From: Streptomyces sp. Ncost-T10-10d
GTDB taxonomy: Bacteria; Actinomycetota; Actinomycetes; Streptomycetales; Streptomycetaceae
Length of the DNA: 64,000 bases
NCBI RefSeq assembly: GCF_900091955.1
Contig: NZ_FMDF01000238.1
Location: 1-64,000 of the forward strand
Reading direction: 5' to 3'
In this document: one piece after another, positions 50,743-58,984 of the stretch
Numbering within the stretch: position 1 is the first letter of the stretch
Layout of the letters: each line of letters opens with the position of its first letter
Notes under the pieces: model-generated
Told to the model about the DNA's origin: nothing
The model's input: the letters and a program-made list of their open reading frames with translations, nothing else
The model's database searches: none
Program-made: the position numbers and the translations under genes

Positions 50743-51148
50743 TGGACGGTCAGAAAATGCCAGATGTGCGCGGCGTAGGCAGAGTCGGGACGACGGAGGC
50801 CGAGCAGCACCCGGCCGCCGCCGTCGCGCCGTGGGACGGGGCCATTGAAACGCCCTCGTTCGAGCGATGGTCGCCCGTTCGGCCGCATCTCCGGAGGGTT
50901 TCCGGCCAACCTGAAACCCCGGCCGACCCGTGCAGGAGCAGCGCACCGATGGTGCGCGCCGCACGGAGTCACGGCGGCAGCAATGGCCCGATTCCGTGCG
51001 GCCACACCCCCGCCGCCGAGCCTGCGTGCCAGGCTGCCACCCACCGCGGCGCCCCCACTCGTCCCCAACTCCGCCCGCACATCTGCCCTCTTGCGGCACG
51101 GCGACGCGCGTCCACCACCCTGACAAGCCCCCACAGCGAGGACCCTCC
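50743..51148. other. Intergenic region without a recognisable gene
   Basis: This 406-bp gap follows the MATE gene. Some frames are open on both strands, one on the minus strand with a fairly natural stretch (RFNGPVPRRDGGGRVLLGLR), but none has a start, ribosome site and codon use that convince me. It may be the remnant of a deleted gene. Confidence 0.4.
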
Positions 51149-51562
51149 ATGACCGACCGCCCCACATCCCCGACACCAGCCATGTACACCGGTGGCTGCC
51201 TGTGCGGACACATTCGCTTCGAAGCGGCCGGGGAGCCGTACGACCCCCACTTGTGTTCCTGCCCCCACTGCGCTCGCCTGTCTGGCGGCCCGTTCATGGG
51301 CTGGGTCGGTTTCCGTCGAAGCGCCTTCACCTGGACCGGGCCCGGCACACCCGGCTCGTTCCGGTCCTGGCCCACGATGGAGCGATGGTTCTGTCCCGTG
51401 TGCGGTACGCCCCTGGGGGCGGCGGGCGACGGGGAGGACTACCTCGGCATCTGTCTTTCGGCCCTGGACAACTGTGCCGAGATCATCCCCATCGGTCACA
51501 GCTTCCGCGACAAAACCCCCGCATGGCTTCCGCCCATCCCCTCTACCCAACCGGCGTCCTGA
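51149..51562 (+). CDS. GFA-family (glutathione-dependent formaldehyde-activating) zinc protein
   Basis: A 137-aa protein with the GFA zinc signature: GGCLCGHIRFEA (CxCG), HLCSCPHCARLSGG (CxCxxC) and WFCPVCGTPLG (CxxCGt). The fold resembles CENP-V/GFA enzymes; in actinobacteria, which lack glutathione, the thiol is likely mycothiol or the activity differs. ATG 51149 follows GCGAGGACC. It stands alone between an intergenic gap and a convergent membrane gene. Confidence 0.88.
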   Translation: MTDRPTSPTPAMYTGGCLCGHIRFEAAGEPYDPHLCSCPHCARLSGGPFMGWVGFRRSAFTWTGPGTPGSFRSWPTMERWFCPVCGTPLGAAGDGEDYLGICLSALDNCAEIIPIGHSFRDKTPAWLPPIPSTQPAS

Positions 51563-51698
51563 TCTTCCAGGTCCCGAGGGAGTCCCGACGAGGGCCGTCA
51601 CCCGGTGGGTGCAGGTCACTGGCCTGTCCTTCCGCGGGTGTCCAAAGGGCTTCGGTGTCCCGCCGAAGCTCTCGGGAGCCGCGAGCCGACGCCTGCCC

Positions 51699-52220
51699 TC
51701 ACGCGGCTGCGAGATGCCGGGTGATCAGCGACCGCAGTCGCTCGGAGTCCTGCGGAGCACCCAGACCACGTTTGGGGAGGATCAGTACTCCGGTTCCCCA
51801 CACGTCCGGGGTGAGCAGCACGAATACCCGCCGGCCCTCGACGCTGCGCCCGTAGAACCCCCAGCCGGTCTGATTCGTATGCCGCTCGGAAACGGTACTG
51901 ATCCCGCCCTCATCGACTGTCACGCGATGTTCGCCCAGATGCCGGGCGTAGGCGAGCAAGGCCAGAGCCATCAGCCAACGGACGGCTACCAAGAAGAGGC
52001 AGGCAATCAGAAAGAACTTCCACACCCCCAGGCCAACGGCACCAACGCCTCTGATCAACAGGTTGGTTGTGCTCACCAGACCGAGCAATGCCACCAGTCC
52101 CCACAGGACGCGATAGCACCACCGCCCGGCCGGGCTGTGTCGCATCTGGATCTTCAATCCGTCAGATATCTCCCGCCAAGTCACTACGTAAGTCAGCCGC
52201 ACCGACACATCGACGACCAT
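51699..52220 (-). CDS. YcxB-family membrane protein
   Basis: A 173-aa protein with two adjacent hydrophobic segments (WCYRVLWGLVALLGLVSTTN and VWKFFLIACLFLVAVRWLMA) and a C-terminal YcxB-like beta domain (LGEHRVTVDEGGISTVSERH, WGFYGRSVEGRRVFVLLTPD, VLILPKRGL). YcxB proteins are widespread and of unknown function. ATG 52220 is preceded by GGGAGGACGC. It is followed on the 5' side by decayed membrane-gene fragments. Confidence 0.85.
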   Translation of the reverse strand: MVVDVSVRLTYVVTWREISDGLKIQMRHSPAGRWCYRVLWGLVALLGLVSTTNLLIRGVGAVGLGVWKFFLIACLFLVAVRWLMALALLAYARHLGEHRVTVDEGGISTVSERHTNQTGWGFYGRSVEGRRVFVLLTPDVWGTGVLILPKRGLGAPQDSERLRSLITRHLAAA

Positions 52221-52439
52221 GCGTCCTCCCTGGATCCGACGGGCAGGGACTGTACCGGTAGGTGATCAATGGCGGCGAATGCCTGCCGAAATGCAGTGGT
52301 TGGCGCGTCCAGTGAGGGAATCACCCGCGACGGCGTCGTACGCAAGGACGCCGGATCGGCAGCATGCTGCCCTCGGCAGCCGCGTGAAACGGCTCGGTGG
52401 CCGGAGGCGCCGTAGAGGAGGGTCTCGTCGAGGGTGAGG

Positions 52440-52598
52440 GAGACCATGGGTGATGGCGGTGACGACGAACCCCGCCAGGGTGATCACGCCGCCGGCGATC
52501 GTGGCCAGGGTCACCTGCGCGGTGGAGGCGTTGAAGGTGAGCTCGCCTGAGGGCAGGCCGCCCTCCCAGCGGGGCAGTGCCCATCTGAACAGCACACG
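52440..52598 (-). pseudogene. DUF2254-like membrane protein fragment
   Basis: A stretch of about 50 codons (WEGGLPSGELTFNASTAQVT, LATIAGGVITLAGFVVTAIT) resembles the N-terminal membrane region of DUF2254 proteins. No start is nearby, and the surrounding frame is R/P-rich shadow sequence. The 52221-53040 interval as a whole holds only such decayed pieces. Confidence 0.4.
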
Positions 52599-52738
52599 CC
52601 CCCGGCGGCGAGCAGCAGCGCCGCAGCCTCCGGGGACGCGCGGCGACGGATCGTCGTCGACGACCAGGACGTGGCCGTGTTCGGTACCGGGGCGGGAAGG
52701 AAGTGCCTGGGCCTGAACCGGCCGGGATGTTCTCCGTC

Positions 52739-53040
52739 TCACCACCCTGGCACGCACGTGCGGCACGCGCGGCCCCCGTCCGCTGCTACCAGGCCGACGC
52801 AGCGGGAGGCGGACGGCCGCCCCTTCGTGTCCCTGCGCCGCAACCGGGCGGTACGGATGGCGAGCAGGAGCGCCGAGCCTGCGCACAGCAGCGCCGTGAT
52901 CAGCAGCCAGTTGCCGGGGAACACGTCGGGGGACAGCCCGCTGTAGGGCTCGTACCGCACCGCGTGCCGGGTGATCAGCGGTCACCACATCAGCAGGAGC
53001 AGGCCGGAGAGGAAGGCCGGTACGCGCAGGCTGGCCATTG
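52739..53040 (-). pseudogene. Decayed membrane protein with early stop
   Basis: ATG 53040 opens MASLRVPAFLSGLLLLMW, then meets a TGA (codon 19) and continues in the same frame as PLITRHAVRYEPYSGLSPDV, FPGNWLLITALLCAGSALLL and AIRTARLRRRDTKG. The pattern is a two-helix membrane protein; a TGG-to-TGA change at codon 19 is the simplest explanation. It is divergent from the MFS gene at 53103 and shares the ATACCCC palindrome with it. It could be read as two parts, but the second has no ribosome site. Confidence 0.5.
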
Positions 53041-53057
53041 ATACCCCTAGGGGGTAT
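53041..53057. promoter_or_regulatory. CsoR-like palindrome upstream of an MFS gene
   Basis: ATACCCC-TAG-GGGGTAT is a perfect 7-bp-arm palindrome, 45 bp before the MFS start codon. A related TACCCCCC...GGTAT stretch follows at 53074-53089. Inverted C/G tracts flanked by AT are typical of operators of the CsoR/RcnR copper- or persulfide-sensing family. No csoR gene is in the window, so the regulator would act from elsewhere. Confidence 0.55.
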
Positions 53058-53102
53058 GTTTCAGCTCGTCGACTACCCCCCTCCGGTATAGGAGTACTTG
53101 CG

Positions 53103-54557
53103 ATGACCGCATCAGCCGCACCAAACGCACCAGCCGATTCGCGGAGATGGTCCGCGCTCGCCTTGATCGCCCTGGCTCAGTTCATCGTCATCATGGACAC
53201 GTCGATCATCGGCGTGGCCCTGCCCAAGATGCAGGCCGACCTGGGCTTCTCCCAGGAGAACCTGTCGTGGGTTTTCAACGCCTACGTCGTCGCCTTCGGA
53301 GGGCTGCTGCTGCTCGGCGGACGACTCTCGGACCTGCTCGGTGCCAGACGCCTCTTCAGTGCCGGATGGGTCGTCCTCGCCGCAGGTTCCCTGACCGCGG
53401 GCCTCGCAGGTGAGGTCTGGGTCGAACTGGCCGGACGGGCCCTGCAGGGTTTGGGCGCCGCGCTGATCGCCCCGTCCGCCCTCACCCTGCTGATGACGCT
53501 GTTCGGCTCACGGCCCCAGGAGCTGGGGAAGGCCTTCGCCCTGTACGGCGCGGCCGCACCGGCCGGCGGTACCGCCGGAGTCTTCCTCGGCGGGGTCATC
53601 ACCCAATACGCCAGCTGGCCCTGGGTGTTCTACATCAACATCCCCGTGGCCCTGATCGTCCTGGCCGCCACGCCCGCCGTCATGCCTTCGGGCGCGGGAC
53701 GACGCGGCTCGATCGACCTCACCGGCGCGGTCACCGTCACGGCGGGTCTCGCCGCCGCCGTCTACGCCATCGTCCGGGCCCCCGAGACCGGTTGGGGTTC
53801 CGCCGAGACGTGGCTGGTCCTCCTGGCAGGCGTGGCGCTGATCGCGGCGTTCGTCGCGATCCAGTCCAAGCGACGCGAACCGCTGATGCGGCTGGGAATC
53901 TGGCGCGCACCCAACCTGGCCGGTGCCAACATCGCCCAGCTGCTCATGGCCGCCGCGTGGATACCCATGTGGTTCTTCCTCAACCTCTACCTGCAGCAGG
54001 TCCTGGGACTGGACGCCTTCGCCTCCGGCTCCGCGCTGCTGCCCATGACGGTCGCCATCATGATCATGATGATTGTCCTGGCGCCGCGCCTGATCTCGCG
54101 GTTCGGGCCCAAGCCCCTCATCGTCCTGGGGCTGTTCGCGCTCGGCGCGGGCATGTTCTGGCTCTCGCTCGCCCGCCCGGACGGAAACTTCTGGGTCGAC
54201 GTCCTGCCCGCCTCCCTGCTCTCGGCGGTGGGCATGTCGCTGGCGTTCATCCCGTCGCTCGGCACCGCGCTGTCCAGCGCTCGCCCGGAGGAGGGCGGCC
54301 TCGCCTCGGGGATCGTCAACACCAGCTACCAGGTCGGCTCCGCCCTCGGTCTCGCCGCCATGACCGCACTCGCCGCCGCGCACGGCGCCCGCGAACCCGA
54401 GGACCCGGTGGCACTCACCAACGGCTTCTCCGCCGCCTTCCTCGGTGCCGCGGCCCTCGCGGTGGTCGGCGCCTTGGCCGCCCTGCTGACCCTGCGCACC
54501 GCACCCGCCGCCGAGAGTGCGGGCAGCGGCGACCAGCCGGAAAAGGCCACAGCCTGA
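53103..54557 (+). CDS. DHA2-family MFS transporter
   Basis: A 484-aa, 14-segment efflux protein. ALIALAQFIVIMDTSIIGVA at TM1, GRLSDLLGARRLFSAGWVVL (motif A), and ELAGRALQGLGAALIAPSAL (motif C region) are canonical for DHA2 drug:H+ antiporters. AGGAG lies eight bases before ATG 53103. It is behind a CsoR-like palindrome, which would suggest copper- or sulfane-linked induction, although DHA2 pumps usually export organic toxins. No repressor gene is adjacent. Confidence 0.9.
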   Translation: MTASAAPNAPADSRRWSALALIALAQFIVIMDTSIIGVALPKMQADLGFSQENLSWVFNAYVVAFGGLLLLGGRLSDLLGARRLFSAGWVVLAAGSLTAGLAGEVWVELAGRALQGLGAALIAPSALTLLMTLFGSRPQELGKAFALYGAAAPAGGTAGVFLGGVITQYASWPWVFYINIPVALIVLAATPAVMPSGAGRRGSIDLTGAVTVTAGLAAAVYAIVRAPETGWGSAETWLVLLAGVALIAAFVAIQSKRREPLMRLGIWRAPNLAGANIAQLLMAAAWIPMWFFLNLYLQQVLGLDAFASGSALLPMTVAIMIMMIVLAPRLISRFGPKPLIVLGLFALGAGMFWLSLARPDGNFWVDVLPASLLSAVGMSLAFIPSLGTALSSARPEEGGLASGIVNTSYQVGSALGLAAMTALAAAHGAREPEDPVALTNGFSAAFLGAAALAVVGALAALLTLRTAPAAESAGSGDQPEKATA

Positions 54558-54644
54558 AAAGGGGCGACTGTTCTCCGGCGACTACGGCCGGGCGGCGCCC
54601 GCTGCCGGGCGGGTGTCCGCCCCGGCAGCGGACGCCGCCCTCGG

Positions 54645-55490
54645 TCACCCGGGCCGGCGGGCGGTGACCAGCAGGGCGGCGCTGCGCAGTTGGAGTGTTC
54701 CTGACCGCTCGCGGGGTCGCAGGAGGTCGACGAGCCTCCGCCGGGCGCGATCCCGGACATCCTCCCCGGCCTGGCTCATCAGATGCCGGCCGGGGCCGGA
54801 GTCCAACAGGAAGGCGGCGGCGTCGACGGCGTCCCGGCCCCATGTCCCGTACGCCTCGACGGGTGCGGTGCCGATGGCCTCGTACCCGGCGCGGGACAGT
54901 ACGTCGCGCACGGTCGCCGGGTCCGACAGCGAGAACATGCCGGGGCCTCCCGGGGCACCCAGTCCGCCGACGGGCAGGATGTCTCGCAGCCCCTGGATGG
55001 CCTGCAGCCACTCGGTCCGGCCGGGCTCCGCAGGGCACACGAAGGCGATACGGCCACCGGGGCGCAGGGCCCGACCGATGTTGGTGAAGGCGGTGACGGG
55101 ATCGTCGAAGAACATCACCCCGAAGCGGCTGATCGCGACATCGAAGGTGCCGGGACCGAACGGATGGACCTGGACGTCCGCCTGCTCGAACGTCACATGG
55201 CCGAGCGCCTCGCACTGCGCGGACTCCCGCGCACGGGCGAGCATCGGGGCAGACAGGTCCAGGCCCGACGCCCGGCCGCCACTCGCCCGCCGTGCGGCAA
55301 GACGGGTGGTGCACCCCGCCCCGCAGCCGATGTCGAGGACGCGGTCCCGTTCAGTGATCGCTGCGGCGGCAAGGAGCGGTTCGTTGAATCCTTCGTTCAC
55401 ACCGTCCCAGCGGTCCTGGTTGTTGGCCCAGTAGTTCCCCTCGTAACCGTTCCATGCCTTTTCCTGGTCCCTGTTGGCAATGCGTTGCAT
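54645..55490 (-). CDS. Class I SAM-dependent methyltransferase
   Basis: A 281-aa methyltransferase, the third of its subfamily in the window. The N terminus NRDQEKAWNGYEGNYWANNQ parallels the other two; motif I is VLDIGCGAGCTTRLAARRA, FEQADVQVHPFGP and SRFGVMFFDDPVTAF follow. The start is ATG 55490, with GGGGAG ten bases upstream; an in-frame TTG at 55538 would lie inside the promoter. It is divergent from a tetR gene with two GTATGGGC-N4-GCCCATAC operators between. The same gene arrangement occurs at 4126-6685, so this is a recurring module of TetR and methyltransferase. Confidence 0.88.
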   Translation of the reverse strand: MQRIANRDQEKAWNGYEGNYWANNQDRWDGVNEGFNEPLLAAAAITERDRVLDIGCGAGCTTRLAARRASGGRASGLDLSAPMLARARESAQCEALGHVTFEQADVQVHPFGPGTFDVAISRFGVMFFDDPVTAFTNIGRALRPGGRIAFVCPAEPGRTEWLQAIQGLRDILPVGGLGAPGGPGMFSLSDPATVRDVLSRAGYEAIGTAPVEAYGTWGRDAVDAAAFLLDSGPGRHLMSQAGEDVRDRARRRLVDLLRPRERSGTLQLRSAALLVTARRPG

Positions 55491-55541
55491 GTGGTGTTGC
55501 TCCCCGATGGATGCAGGCGCCCAGGAGACGTCAGACAACTA

Positions 55542-55584
55542 GTATGGGCGGGCGCCCATACAAGGTATGGGCAATCGCCCATAC
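55542..55584. promoter_or_regulatory. Twin TetR operator
   Basis: Two 20-bp palindromes with the same arms, GTATGGGC-N4-GCCCATAC, lie at 55542-55561 and 55565-55584, centre to centre 23 bp apart, between the divergent methyltransferase and tetR genes. Two turns of DNA between the centres would place dimers on one face. They are the obvious sites for the TetR encoded at 55612. Confidence 0.82.
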
Positions 55585-55611
55585 TGTAAACACGTTGAGA
55601 GGGAGGGGCCC

Positions 55612-56226
55612 ATGTCACCGCGAGGTGTGACGACTCCGGACGTCCGTGAGCGGCTGTTCACCGCCGCGGAGCGGGTGCTGGAGCGTGAGGGGCCGGGAGC
55701 CCTGACGAGCAGAGCGATCACCGGTGAGGCCGGCTGCGCGAAAGGCCTTCTGCACGCGCACTTCTCCGGACTCGACCAGTTCGTCGCGGAGTTGGTCCTG
55801 GACCGTTTCGCGCGAGTGGCCCGGCACGCCGAAGAACTCCGGGAGCGGGTGGGGCGGGGCACCGTCGCGGAGAACCTTCTCGGTATCGCTCTCGCGCTCC
55901 TGGCCTCGGCCGGCCCCACCGTCGCCGGCCTGGCGCTCACCCGCCCTGCGGCGTCCGTGCGGATCCGCGAGGCCCTGGAGGGCGGTGCGCCGGGCTTCGA
56001 CACGGTCCAGGACGCGATCGCCGACTACTTGGACGCCGAACGGCGGGGCGGCCGGATCGCGGTACGGGCCGACACCGCCTCCGCGGCCCTCGCCCTGGTC
56101 GGGGCCCTCCACCACCTGCTCATGACCGGCGGACACGACGGACGGAACGCACAGGATCGGGTCGGGCGACTGGTGGCCCTGCTCGAAACCACCCTGCGGC
56201 GCGGGCCCGACGACGTCGCCGAGTGA
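55612..56226 (+). CDS. TetR-family transcriptional regulator
   Basis: A 204-aa repressor. The HTH is VRERLFTAAERVLEREGPGA, LTSRAITGEAGCAKGLLHAH and FSGLDQFVAELV. The C-terminal domain (LALLASAGPTVAGLALTRPA, ALALVGALHHLLMTGGHDG) is ligand-binding. ATG 55612 follows GAGAGGGAGGGG. It should repress the divergent methyltransferase gene and itself through the twin GTATGGGC operators, which overlap both promoters. It is the partner of the methyltransferase at 54645. Confidence 0.9.
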   Translation: MSPRGVTTPDVRERLFTAAERVLEREGPGALTSRAITGEAGCAKGLLHAHFSGLDQFVAELVLDRFARVARHAEELRERVGRGTVAENLLGIALALLASAGPTVAGLALTRPAASVRIREALEGGAPGFDTVQDAIADYLDAERRGGRIAVRADTASAALALVGALHHLLMTGGHDGRNAQDRVGRLVALLETTLRRGPDDVAE

Positions 56227-56333
56227 GCCGGTGCGAGGAACGGGGGCGCTGCCGCGGATCGCCGGAGATGCAGCGCCGTCGTTGGCCGGGGGAGCTTCCG
56301 TGTGGATGTCTTCGACCTGTTCGCGATGACGCA

Positions 56334-56843
56334 TCATGTTGAGTGTGTCGCTGTTCTAGAGCCAGTGACGAAGGGCGTCTGAACTGCGGTTTTGCAGTTT
56401 CGTTGAGCTTGTTCGAGCTGCTTTCGGGGCTTGGGCGGGTGCATCGTGTGGAGTGCGTTGCGCCACTCGATCTGATCTGCGGAGCGGTGCTGGCGCGACG
56501 CCTCGGTCCCACCGTTCTGTGCTCGTGACAGGTGGTGCTGTCTGCGGTCGCCTGTGGCGTCCTGACGGCTCGGTGGGCAGGCCGTGTAGGCAAAGTCGCG
56601 CAGGACCTTGGGTGGGCTCGTCCCGGACCCTGCTCGTTGGAGGATGTAGGTCGGCCACTCGGGATTCGTGAAGCCATGCCCGAAGCGATCGTGCTGGTGC
56701 AGCGTCTGGCAGCTGCGGAAGCGGTGCGGGCCCTGCTCGCCCTCTGGCCGCACCGTAGGAGGCGGGGATCCCGCGGCTATGGCGTTCCCGTCCTGTTGGG
56801 TAGCGGTGCGGTGCTCGCCTGTCGGCGCGATTGTCCTTCCCAT
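56334..56843 (-). CDS. Hypothetical protein, start uncertain
   Basis: A 169-aa frame with reasonable third-position GC. The central part (FRSCQTLHQHDRFGHGFTNP, EWPTYILQRAGSGTSPPKVL, DFAYTACPPSRQDATGDRRQ) looks natural, the first 30 codons less so. A start at GTG 56750 would avoid the overlap with the previous gene's 3' end. The protein is hydrophilic, has no signal or membrane segment, and I recognise no family. Together with the next gene it could be an accessory cassette. Confidence 0.4.
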   Translation of the reverse strand: MGRTIAPTGEHRTATQQDGNAIAAGSPPPTVRPEGEQGPHRFRSCQTLHQHDRFGHGFTNPEWPTYILQRAGSGTSPPKVLRDFAYTACPPSRQDATGDRRQHHLSRAQNGGTEASRQHRSADQIEWRNALHTMHPPKPRKQLEQAQRNCKTAVQTPFVTGSRTATHST

Positions 56844-57415
56844 TCTCGCCGCTCCCTCTGTTCGCGCTCTTCGCGCCGGAGGCGTTGCGCGTTGACGACG
56901 GCTTCGAGGCTGGGCAGTCGCCAGTGCTTGGGGTGTATGGATGCGAGGAGTTGGTTGAAGGTGTCGAGCGAGTGCTCGTCGTCGATGGACTCACCTCGGT
57001 CGGCCTCGAGCCGCGTTCGGATCTCCAGCCAGCGGTGTGCCCATTCGCTGATGTGCCAACTGGTCATGGCGTCGAGATAGCGGACGGCGGGGCGGGTGCC
57101 GTTGATGCGATGTTGCTGGTTGAGGGATTGGCGCCCGGCGTGGATCTGTTCAAATTGCCAGAGCAGGTTGAAGTACTGGTCGAGGACTATGTCGGAGGTT
57201 TCGTCCGTGGGCCCGGTCCCGCGCCTGTAGCGCTCCAGGATGCCGCGGGACTTCGCGGTGTTGGCTGAGGTGAGGTTGTTGAAGAGGGAGCGGGCGAGTT
57301 CGAAGCCGGCGCGGGCGCTGTTGCCGCGCGTGGTGTACGCGGCGATGCACGCACTGATCACGGCAATGCTGGCAGACACGAGGGCAGTGTTGGTGGAGTT
57401 CATGCTCGGCAGCAT
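56777..57415 (-). CDS. Membrane-anchored hypothetical protein (212 aa)
   Basis: One N-terminal hydrophobic helix (TALVSASIAVISACIAAYTT) is followed by a soluble, mostly helical domain (SARAGFELARSLFNNLTSAN, VLDQYFNLLWQFEQIHAGRQ, MTSWHISEWAHRWLEIRTRL) and an Arg/Glu-rich tail (RREEREQRERREWEGQSRRQ). This resembles small anchored proteins annotated only as DUF4760-like, which I cannot confirm. ATG 57415 is a start; the internal ATG 57403 is also possible. Confidence 0.6.
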   Translation of the reverse strand: MLPSMNSTNTALVSASIAVISACIAAYTTRGNSARAGFELARSLFNNLTSANTAKSRGILERYRRGTGPTDETSDIVLDQYFNLLWQFEQIHAGRQSLNQQHRINGTRPAVRYLDAMTSWHISEWAHRWLEIRTRLEADRGESIDDEHSLDTFNQLLASIHPKHWRLPSLEAVVNAQRLRREEREQRERREWEGQSRRQASTAPLPNRTGTP

Positions 57416-57454
57416 GGCCCGCCCGGAGCCAGGTCATGCACAGCTTGAGCCGGT

Positions 57455-57610
57455 TCAGAGGCTAACGAGCTCGAGCACATGTTGGCTGCGTCGTGCCGGT
57501 ACCTGTGATGACGGTTCGGGCTTCTGGGGGTAGAACCCGGTGATTCTGTAGGGCAGTTGCTGGAAGCGGACTCGGAAGTCCACGACCCACTCTTCGGACA
57601 GGTCATCCAC
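57455..57610 (-). other. Short open frames with protein-like composition
   Basis: GTG 57610 opens a 51-codon frame (DDLSEEWVVDFRVRFQQLPY, RITGFYPQKPEPSSQVPARR) that ends at 57455. Immediately upstream, 57757-57623 encodes DKLPGIFTVSDLLTEVGPQA, LGLEEDDAELPRYAGAL, but without a start codon. The two overlap one base apart and may be the split remains of one gene. The function is unknown. Bases 57761-57947 show no gene. Confidence 0.3.
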
Positions 57611-57947
57611 GACGAGACTCGGTCACAGGGCACCTGCGTAGCGGGGGAGTTCGGCGTCGTCCTCTTCCAAGCCTAGGGCCTGAGGTCCGACTTCGGTGAG
57701 CAAGTCTGAGACGGTGAAGATGCCAGGAAGTTTGTCGATGCTGGCGACCAGGCGGTCCTAGCATTTGACTAGGGCGAGGATGTGGTTTCCGCGGGCGCGG
57801 TACCTCTTTGCCCCTTGGGCGGATTTCTTGGCCTGATGGTCGAGCCGGTCGGCCTCCCCAAGTTGAGGGGGAGGCCCGTTGTCGAGCCGGCCTGAGGCTG
57901 TGGCCAGAGGTAGTCGCTTGACGCTCATAGGGGGGCGGGCAGGATGA

Positions 57948-58385
57948 GATGTCGCGAACGAGGCGCCCACCACTGGACGTGGTGCGGACCCAGTCCTTCT
58001 CGCGCCAGGGCTTGAGCGCGTTGACCACCGCGTTGCGGGAAGCGCCAATCATCTGAGACAGCTCCGTTTGGGGCAGACGCACGGCAAGATCCGAAGCCGA
58101 AACGGATGCGGCCTCGACCAGCCGCGACAGAGCCGAGGCCAGACGCAGCGGCACTGATGCGGTGGCCAGTTCGAGCCGCACGGCCTCGGATTCCCTGACC
58201 CGGGCTATGGCATGGCGCAGGAGTGGGGCCAGCAGCTCATGCTCCTCAACGAACGTGAGGAAAGCGGCAGCCGGGATGATGCGGATCTGACAGGCCTCGG
58301 CGGCGATGACCGTGGCCGTGCGCGGCTGGGAGTCCAACACGGCCAGTTCGCCGAGTATCTCACCGGCGCCGCGCACGGCAAGAAG
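57948..58385 (-). pseudogene. Crp/Fnr-family regulator, N-terminally truncated
   Basis: The conserved part of a Crp/Fnr regulator is present: LLAVRGAGEILGELAVLDSQ (the cyclic-nucleotide-binding jellyroll's last strands), RESEAVRLELATASVPLRLA (dimer helix) and LPQTELSQMIGASRNAVVNA, LKPWREKDWV (HTH with recognition helix). The first 80 or so residues of the effector domain are missing; upstream is unrelated sequence. The C terminus runs on into R/P-rich sequence that normally is not there. It lies divergent from the protease-MoxR operon, 110 bp away. Confidence 0.65.
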
Positions 58386-58498
58386 CGTCCTTTCAATGAT
58401 GACCCGATCGAGCCGACGGACAGAGAACTTCCGATCGACCCGACTGCCCCGCTGGGTCCAGGCCACGGTAGGCGGACGTTCATGCCATCATGGTGCCT

Positions 58499-58969
58499 AT
58501 GGGGGACGTGAATCTGACCTTTGACGACGGCTCGGTGGTGCGTCTGCACCTTGCCCCGGTCAAGGAAACTGCTGCGGTCGGTGTGGCGGCGTATGGACAG
58601 GCCGAGGCGGATGAGTCTCTTGAGCTTCCAGTGGGCTTCGGCTCCGCGCAGCCTGTCAGCGTCCATGACCGTATGGCGCAGGCACTCACCCGAGGAGGCG
58701 AAGCGCTTACGGAAGCGCTCCGTCCGCTGGGTGGCGTTCTGGATGGGATTCATCAGTCTCTAGCGGATTCCGTTCAACGACCAGACGAGGTGACCGTGGA
58801 GTTCGGGGTGACTCTCGGCAGCGATCTGAGCCTGGGGGTCTTCTCAGGTAAGGGCGAGGCAAGCTTCACTGTTTCAGCGAGCTGGCACTTCACCAGAAGC
58901 GCAGGGCCTGGTCTGTCCCCCGATGGGCCGCTTCCCGCGAACGGGGCGGCTGCGTCAACCGTTTCGTAA
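58499..58969 (+). CDS. Trypco1-like (trypsin-co-occurring) protein
   Basis: A 156-aa protein (159 if ATG 58490 is used). The N-terminal strand block MGDVNLTFDDGSVVRLHLAP and the later strands VTVEFGVTLGSDLSLGVFSG and KGEASFTVSASWHF match the trypsin-co-occurring domain 1 family (CU044_2847-type) that accompanies trypsin-like proteases in actinobacterial conflict loci. The middle contains an amphipathic helix (MAQALTRGGEALTEALRPLG). Neither start has a good ribosome site, so the mRNA may be leaderless. The next gene begins 15 bp later. It is probably a partner, substrate or inhibitor of the protease encoded next, but this is unproven. Confidence 0.75.
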   Translation: MGDVNLTFDDGSVVRLHLAPVKETAAVGVAAYGQAEADESLELPVGFGSAQPVSVHDRMAQALTRGGEALTEALRPLGGVLDGIHQSLADSVQRPDEVTVEFGVTLGSDLSLGVFSGKGEASFTVSASWHFTRSAGPGLSPDGPLPANGAAASTVS

Positions 58970-58984
58970 CGGAAGCGGCGAGAC

